Assembly: GCF_900115955.1 (NCBI RefSeq) | Contig: NZ_FOYL01000010.1 | Location: 248,001 to 312,000, forward strand | Source of the DNA: Lentzea waywayandensis | Lineage (GTDB): Bacteria; Actinomycetota; Actinomycetes; Mycobacteriales; Pseudonocardiaceae | DNA: 64,000 nt | Direction: 5' to 3' | Shown here: in pieces, positions 59,813 to 64,000 of the stretch | Numbering within the stretch: the stretch's first letter is position 1 | How the letters are laid out: every line of letters begins with the position of its first letter | The notes under the pieces: model-generated | What the model was told of the DNA's origin: nothing | Databases searched by the model: none | What the model saw: only the letters and a program-made list of their open reading frames with translations | Program-made: the position numbers and the translations under genes

Positions 59813-60685
59813 ATGATCGGACTCAGGACGCTGCGTGCTGTGGCGATGACCGCCGCGACGCTCGGAGGCCTCTCCGGCGCACTGGTGGGACTGCTCACGG
59901 AGCAGGGCAGACGTGCTCGGACGGCCATCGGCGTGCTGGAGCATCTGTGGCCCGCGCCGGACGGTGTGTATCTCGACGACGGCCGCGATCCGCTGCGGCT
60001 GGCGGTGCTCGGCGACTCGATGGCGGTGGGTGTCGGTGTGACCCATCCCTCGCAGATGCCGGGGGTGCTGCTGGCCCAGGCGCTGGCGGAGGAGGCCGGA
60101 CGGCCGGTGCGCCTGTCGACCTACGCCATCAGCGGCTCGACCACGCGTGACCTGGTGCCGCAGGTCGACGCGGCCGTGCTGGACGCGCCCCAGGTCGCGT
60201 TGGTCATCATCGGCGCGAACGACGTGACGTCGCGGATGAGCCCCGCCGAGTCGGGGCGGCTGCTGGCCGAGCAGGTGGGCAAGCTGCGCGCGATCGGCTG
60301 CGGCGTGGTCGTCGGCACGTGCCCCGACCTCGGGATCGTGCGGCCGATTCCCCAGCCGTTGCGGATGGTCGGGCATCAGTACAGCCTGCGTCTCGCGGCG
60401 GCGCAGACCGCCGCGGTGCGAGCGGCCGGTGGCGTGCCGGTGTCGTTGGCGAATCTGCTGGCGCCGGAGTTCATGGCTCGGCACGCCGACATGTTCAGCT
60501 CGGACCGCTTTCACCCCAGTTCCGTCGGCTACGAGGCGGCGGCGGGCGTGCTGCTGGCGCCGTTGTGCCAGGTAGCGGGGCTGTGGCCGGGCTGGGTCGC
60601 TCCCGCTCTGCCGTTGCGGTCGGCGGCCGCGCTGGCGGTGCGCCCCTCTCGCGTGCCGGGGTGGCTGCAGAAGCGGCACGCCTGA
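59813..60685 (+). CDS. SGNH/GDSL hydrolase, membrane-anchored
   Basis: A 290-residue hydrolase (Rv1075c by position). An N-terminal hydrophobic segment (LRAVAMTAATLGGLSGALVGLL) is an uncleaved anchor or signal. SGNH blocks: LGDSM (nucleophile Ser69), Gly in SGST (block II), IIGAND (Asn136), and SDRFHPSSVGY (D231, H234). Related enzymes hydrolyse short-chain esters and modify cell-envelope carbohydrates. The ATG at 59813 lies behind AAAGGGGG. It points away from cbs and toward the thiolase gene. Confidence 0.88.
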   Translation: MIGLRTLRAVAMTAATLGGLSGALVGLLTEQGRRARTAIGVLEHLWPAPDGVYLDDGRDPLRLAVLGDSMAVGVGVTHPSQMPGVLLAQALAEEAGRPVRLSTYAISGSTTRDLVPQVDAAVLDAPQVALVIIGANDVTSRMSPAESGRLLAEQVGKLRAIGCGVVVGTCPDLGIVRPIPQPLRMVGHQYSLRLAAAQTAAVRAAGGVPVSLANLLAPEFMARHADMFSSDRFHPSSVGYEAAAGVLLAPLCQVAGLWPGWVAPALPLRSAAALAVRPSRVPGWLQKRHA

Positions 60686-60776
60686 GTTTCGGAATTCTCG
60701 TCACTCGCGCTGGCCGGGGTGAGCGGGCGTTAACTAGGCTCGACGGCAACCTTGACTCTCAACGAGGAGTTTCGTG

Positions 60777-61997
60777 ATGCCTGAGGCCGTGATCGTCTCC
60801 GCCGCCCGTTCCCCCATCGGACGTGCGGGCAAGGGCTCGCTGAAGGACGTGCGGCCCGACGACCTGGTGGCGCGGATGATTCGCGCGGCACTGGACAAGG
60901 TGCCGCAGCTCGACCCCGCGCAGATCGACGACCTGATGCTCGGCTGCGGCCTGCCCGGCGGCGAGCAGGGCTTCAACATGGCGCGCGTCGTGTCCGTGCT
61001 GCTGGGCTACGACAACCTGCCCGGCACGACCGTGACCCGGTACTGCGCCTCGTCCTTGCAGACCACGCGCATGGCGCTGCACGCCATCAAGGCGGGCGAG
61101 GGCGACGTGTTCATCAGCGCCGGCGTCGAGGCCGTGTCGCGGTTCGCCAAGGGCAGCTCCGACTCGTGGCCGGACACCCACAACCCGCTGTTCGGCGAGG
61201 CCGAGGCGCGCACCGCCTCCGTTGCCGCGTCCGGCGCTTCCGAGTGGGTCGACCCGCGTTCGGTGGACGTCGTGCCGGACGTCTACATCCCGATGGGCCA
61301 GACCGCCGAGAACCTCGCTCTGCTCAGGGGGATCTCGCGCCAGGAGATGGACGAGTTCGGCGTCCGCTCGCAGAACCTCGCCGAGAAGGCCATCGCGGAC
61401 GGCTTCTGGGCCCGCGAGATCACGCCCGTGACGTTGCCCGACGGCACCGTGGTCTCGTCCGACGACGGCCCGCGCGCCGGCGTCACCTACGAGGCGGTTT
61501 CCCAGCTGAAGCCCGTCTTCCGCCCCGACGGCCGCATCAACGCCGGCAACTGCTGCCCGCTGAACGACGGCGCCGCGGCCCTCGTGATCATGTCCGACAC
61601 GAAGGCCCGCGAACTCGGCATCACGCCGCTCGCCCGGATCGTGTCGACCGGCGTCTCGGGCCTGTCGCCCGAGATCATGGGCCTCGGCCCGGTCGAGGCC
61701 TCGAAGCGCGCGCTGGCGCTGGCCGGCCTGTCGGTCTCCGACATCGACCTCGTGGAGATCAACGAGGCGTTCGCCGCCCAGGTGATTCCGTCCTACCAGG
61801 ACCTCGGAATCGAACTGGACCGGTTGAACGTGAATGGTGGCGCCATCGCCGTCGGTCACCCGTTCGGCATGACCGGCGCCCGCATCACCACGACCTTGAT
61901 CAATTCGCTGCAGTTCCACGACAAGCAGTTCGGTCTCGAGACCATGTGCGTGGGCGGTGGCCAGGGCATGGCGATGGTCATCGAGCGGCTGAGCTGA
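60777..61997 (+). CDS. Acetyl-CoA C-acetyltransferase (thiolase)
   Basis: A 406-residue thiolase, equivalent in position to mycobacterial fadA3. The acyl-accepting Cys90 lies in TRYCASSLQT; the catalytic His is in AVGHPFGMTGAR and the second Cys in TMCVGGGQGMA. It either forms acetoacetyl-CoA or carries out beta-oxidation thiolysis. The ATG at 60777 is preferred over the GTG three bases before, given GAGGAG at 7-nt spacing. TAGGCT at 60735-60740 is a probable -10. A long terminator hairpin follows. Confidence 0.92.
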   Translation: MPEAVIVSAARSPIGRAGKGSLKDVRPDDLVARMIRAALDKVPQLDPAQIDDLMLGCGLPGGEQGFNMARVVSVLLGYDNLPGTTVTRYCASSLQTTRMALHAIKAGEGDVFISAGVEAVSRFAKGSSDSWPDTHNPLFGEAEARTASVAASGASEWVDPRSVDVVPDVYIPMGQTAENLALLRGISRQEMDEFGVRSQNLAEKAIADGFWAREITPVTLPDGTVVSSDDGPRAGVTYEAVSQLKPVFRPDGRINAGNCCPLNDGAAALVIMSDTKARELGITPLARIVSTGVSGLSPEIMGLGPVEASKRALALAGLSVSDIDLVEINEAFAAQVIPSYQDLGIELDRLNVNGGAIAVGHPFGMTGARITTTLINSLQFHDKQFGLETMCVGGGQGMAMVIERLS

Positions 61998-62024
61998 CCT
62001 TTCGCTCAAGATCTGCAAATTGAC

Positions 62025-62069
62025 GCCTGCAAGTAGCTCCGCTTCACCCGAACGGAGCTACTCGCAGGC
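62025..62069 (+). terminator. Terminator of the thiolase gene
   Basis: A 17-bp stem (GCCTGCAAGTAGCTCCG with CGGAGCTACTCGCAGGC, one A-C mismatch) and an 11-nt loop, 28 nt after the stop, with CCCTTTCT behind. Confidence 0.8.
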
Positions 62070-62160
62070 ACCCTTTCTGCCGATGAGATGAAACATCGCG
62101 CAATGGCGTCATCTGGCGAGGGGAAGTCCGTCCCTACCGATGAGTAAGGAGGGGTCGGAC

Positions 62161-62370
62161 ATGCCCTACGTGTGGTGGCAAAGCGAATACGACCTGCAAT
62201 GCCATGCTTTCTCCCTCGACCAGACCGACGGCTCGCGCAGCTTTTACGAGGCCGTCTGCGAACATTCGGTGCCCGACGAACGGGTGTCACGCGCCCAAGC
62301 GGGCGCGCTCTGCACGACCTGCCTGATCAAGGTGGGAACCGAACTGCCCGACGTCCGCTGGCGGGTCTAG
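62161..62370 (+). CDS. Small actinobacterial Cys/His protein
   Basis: A 69-residue protein. The ATG at 62161 is chosen over that at 62140 because AAGGAGG lies 8 nt before it. Cys and His residues are regularly placed (LQCHAF, AVCEHSVPD, ALCTTCLIKVG), suggesting a small zinc-binding fold. Similar short proteins are, from memory, common in Pseudonocardiaceae, often in several copies. No signal peptide. It is convergent with the GNAT gene, with stops overlapping by a few bases. Confidence 0.7.
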   Translation: MPYVWWQSEYDLQCHAFSLDQTDGSRSFYEAVCEHSVPDERVSRAQAGALCTTCLIKVGTELPDVRWRV

Positions 62371-62777
62371 ACCCGCCTCATGCCGACACTCGCCGGTGCG
62401 CTCTCGGTGAAGCCGTGCCGTTCGTAGAGACGACGGCCGGGCGGGTCGGCCAGGAGATTGACGTACGCGTTCGGCGCACAGGCGTCGATGTGGTCCAGCA
62501 ACGCGGTGAGGATCGCATCGCCGACGCCTTTGCGTTGATGATCCGGCAGCACCGCCATGTCGATGACGTGGAAGTACCAGCCGCCGTCACTGAGCACACG
62601 CCCCATGCCGACGCTTTCGCCTGATTCCACGTGAATGACACTGGCGCTGGCCCACGCGCCGTTGATGCCGTTTTCGGCTTCTTCGCGAGTTCGCGCGCTC
62701 AGTCCGGATTCCTTGCGCAGGCGCAGGTAGTCGTCGACCGATGGCGGCTCCAGGACGAGCCGATATGCGGAGTCCAC
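62367..62777 (-). CDS. GNAT family N-acetyltransferase
   Basis: A single-domain GNAT of 136 residues: VIHVESGESVGMGRVLSDGGWYFHVIDMAVLPDHQRKGVGDAILTALLDHI, where QRKGVG is the acetyl-CoA loop, then the C-terminal GRRLYERHGFTES. Substrate unknown. The GTG at 62777 is chosen because AGGGGGA lies just upstream; a GTG at 62792 overlapping the previous stop is the alternative. It is coupled to the HEAT-repeat gene upstream. Confidence 0.82.
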   Translation of the reverse strand: MDSAYRLVLEPPSVDDYLRLRKESGLSARTREEAENGINGAWASASVIHVESGESVGMGRVLSDGGWYFHVIDMAVLPDHQRKGVGDAILTALLDHIDACAPNAYVNLLADPPGRRLYERHGFTESAPASVGMRRV

Positions 62778-62788
62778 TGAATTCCCCC

Positions 62789-63121
62789 TCACGTGTGCGC
62801 GTTGTTGGCACGGTGACGGTAAAGGACAGTTCGCGCTTCCTTGGTGTCGAGCATCTCGAGACCACGGACAGCCCAGTACGCGAGTGACTCGTCCTCGTGG
62901 TCCAGGTGCTCGGCCAGGATCGGCAGGGCTCGCGGCGACCGGGCCTCACCGATCAGCGTGAGCAGCAGAACGCGCATGTTCTCGGCCTCTTCGCCCCTGA
63001 ACGCCTCGATCAACTCGTCGAGGAGCTCCACGGCATGCCGTTGCAGCAGGCAGAAGCCGTTCTCCCGGTCCTCGCCCTTGCGGCGCAGCAACCGCATTCC
63101 CTCGTCGAACCTCTTCGTCAT
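62789..63121 (-). CDS. Small HEAT-repeat-like protein
   Basis: A 110-residue helical protein. The repeating pattern (ENMRVLLLTLIGEARSPRALPILAEHLDHEDESLAYWAVRGLEMLDTKEARTVL) matches HEAT/PBS-lyase repeats, which mediate protein binding. It has no enzyme motif and no signal peptide. It is the first gene of a short unit with the GNAT gene; a partner cannot be named. Confidence 0.7.
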   Translation of the reverse strand: MTKRFDEGMRLLRRKGEDRENGFCLLQRHAVELLDELIEAFRGEEAENMRVLLLTLIGEARSPRALPILAEHLDHEDESLAYWAVRGLEMLDTKEARTVLYRHRANNAHT

Positions 63122-63141
63122 CCCATCTCCCCCAGAACGGC

Positions 63142-63175
63142 GAAGGGGCGCCCCGCCGCAGCGGAACGCCCCTTC
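63142..63175 (-). terminator. Terminator of the Bax-inhibitor-like gene
   Basis: GAAGGGGCG (63142-63150) pairs with CGCCCCTTC (63167-63175), with an inner CCGC/GCGG helix; 15 nt beyond the stop at 63191. Confidence 0.75.
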
Positions 63176-63190
63176 AACTCACCCGAAACG

Positions 63191-63997
63191 TCAGTCCGAG
63201 TTGAAGTACGACAGCAGGCGCAGGATCTCGGTGTACAGCCACACCAGGGTCACGGTGAGGCCGAACGCGATCTGCCACGCGAACTTGGCCGGCACGCCGG
63301 CGCGGATCGCCTGGTCCGCGGCGTCGAAGTCGATCAGGAAGCTGAACGCCGCGAGGCCGATGCAGACGAGGCTGAAGATGATCGCGAGCGTGCCACCGTT
63401 GCGCAGGCCGAGGCCGCCGGCGGTGAAGAAGCTCATGATCAGGTTGAAGAGCATGAGGACGGCGACGCCGATGATGGCGCCGGTGATCCACTTGGTGAAC
63501 TTCGGCGTGACTCGGATCGCGCCCGTCTTGTAGACCACGAGCATGCCGAAGAACACGCCGAGCGTGCCGATGATGGCCTGGCCGATCATCACGACACCCT
63601 GACCCGGGTTGCCGGTCATGCGGTCGACCATGTTGCCGATGATCCCGCTGAACGCGCCGAGGAAGACACCTTCGACGGCGGCGTAGGCGATGACGAGCGG
63701 CGGGCTCGGCATGCGCTTGAACATGATGATCAGCGCGAGCACGAGGCCGACGATCGCGGCCGGGAACAGCAGGAACCACGCCTGCATGAGGTAGGTGACG
63801 ACCGCGGTGGCGGCCACCACGGCGAGCGTGATGCCCGTCTTGGTGACGACGTCGTCGATCGTCATCGGCCGCTCGCTGGTCAGCGGCGGCGGAGCCTGCT
63901 GGTAGCCAGCCTGGTCTGGCTGGCCGAAGCCTGCGTAGCCTCCGTACCCGCCGCCGGTCGGCAGGTTACGGAAAGCCGGGTTGCTGCTCGAGCGCAC
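63191..63997 (-). CDS. Bax inhibitor-1/YccA family membrane protein
   Basis: A 268-residue protein with an N-terminal Gly/Tyr/Gln-rich cytoplasmic stretch (PTGGGYGGYAGFGQPDQAGYQQAPPP) and seven transmembrane helices (for example LAVVAATAVVTYLMQAWFLLFPAAIVGLVLALIIMF; PLVIAYAAVEGVFLGAFSGIIGNMV; WLYTEILRLLSYF at the end). The closing acidic/aromatic motif is typical of YccA-like proteins, which behave as pH-gated cation leaks or protease modulators. The GTG at 63997 is the last possible codon in the window and resembles family starts (RSSSNPAFRNLP), so the gene seems complete, but its promoter is outside. Confidence 0.88.
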   Translation of the reverse strand: MRSSSNPAFRNLPTGGGYGGYAGFGQPDQAGYQQAPPPLTSERPMTIDDVVTKTGITLAVVAATAVVTYLMQAWFLLFPAAIVGLVLALIIMFKRMPSPPLVIAYAAVEGVFLGAFSGIIGNMVDRMTGNPGQGVVMIGQAIIGTLGVFFGMLVVYKTGAIRVTPKFTKWITGAIIGVAVLMLFNLIMSFFTAGGLGLRNGGTLAIIFSLVCIGLAAFSFLIDFDAADQAIRAGVPAKFAWQIAFGLTVTLVWLYTEILRLLSYFNSD

Positions 63998-64000
63998 CTG

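Overview
The window is high-GC actinobacterial chromosome, most likely from a filamentous member of the Pseudonocardiaceae (Lentzea/Saccharothrix/Actinosynnema-like). Evidence: frequent GTG starts and strong codon-3 GC bias; a SARP/AfsR-type regulator; mycothiol chemistry (mca); chaplin-like secreted proteins; an HTH-nSTAND-WD40 protein; and a gene order that, from memory of M. tuberculosis H37Rv numbering, follows Rv1074c to Rv1112 in reverse (thiolase, SGNH esterase, cbs, pra/RDD, metB, greA, DUF4307, mca, small membrane protein, DUF255 thioredoxin protein, TrhA/hemolysin III, short-chain Z-prenyl synthase, phoH2, fumC, glpX, xseB, xseA, lipid-droplet-associated protein, ispH, DUF6542, ychF). 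No tRNA, rRNA, CRISPR array, transposase or phage gene was found.

Layout. 1-3.9 kb: SARP/NB-ARC/TPR regulator and a Uma2-like protein. 3.9-13.2 kb: ychF, alkylation repair (Ada-AlkA with a degenerate glycosylase domain, then ogt), sbcD-sbcC with a Cys-rich protein, rmuC and a DUF6542 membrane protein. 13.4-16.8 kb: a large HTH-nSTAND-WD40 protein bracketed by two related 50-nt elements. 16.8-21.3 kb: ispH, then an overlapping lipid-droplet protein/xseA/small ORF/xseB operon, then glpX. 21.4-23.7 kb: secreted trypsin-like protease and three tandem L,D-transpeptidases. 23.8-31.5 kb: amino-acid dehydrogenase with divergent Lrp, an FNR-like flavoprotein, fumC, trhA, Z-prenyl synthase, two chaplin-like secreted proteins and a DUF885 protein. 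31.8-41.7 kb: phoH2, ABC transporter plus guaB1, GNAT protein, a broken gene, ATP-dependent DNA ligase, a tiny secreted protein with a triplicated DREHI motif, and a divergent MocR/EamA pair. 41.7-45.6 kb: three unknown genes and the DUF255 thioredoxin protein. 45.7-50.9 kb: RNA-repair operon hen1-pnkp-NTase-NTase, followed by a GC-rich minisatellite and two DnaA-box matches. 51.3-64 kb: mca, DUF4307, greA with a promoter-proximal terminator, Lrp/hppD, transsulfuration genes (metB, RDD protein, cbs), SGNH esterase, thiolase, small genes and a Bax-inhibitor-like protein.

How it fits together. The conserved skeleton is housekeeping: isoprenoid and cell-wall precursor synthesis, central carbon, sulfur amino acids, mycothiol detoxification and transcript cleavage. 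Lineage-specific insertions interrupt it and carry DNA repair (Ada/Ogt/SbcCD/RmuC/LigB), RNA repair (Hen1/Pnkp plus two nucleotidyltransferases), a STAND protein and small secreted proteins. The two most unusual items are the four-gene overlapping RNA-repair operon with paired Pol-beta-type nucleotidyltransferases, and the 49-residue secreted DREHI-repeat peptide at 39223-39372. Many intrinsic terminators (perfect stems of 11-17 bp) mark the transcription units clearly.
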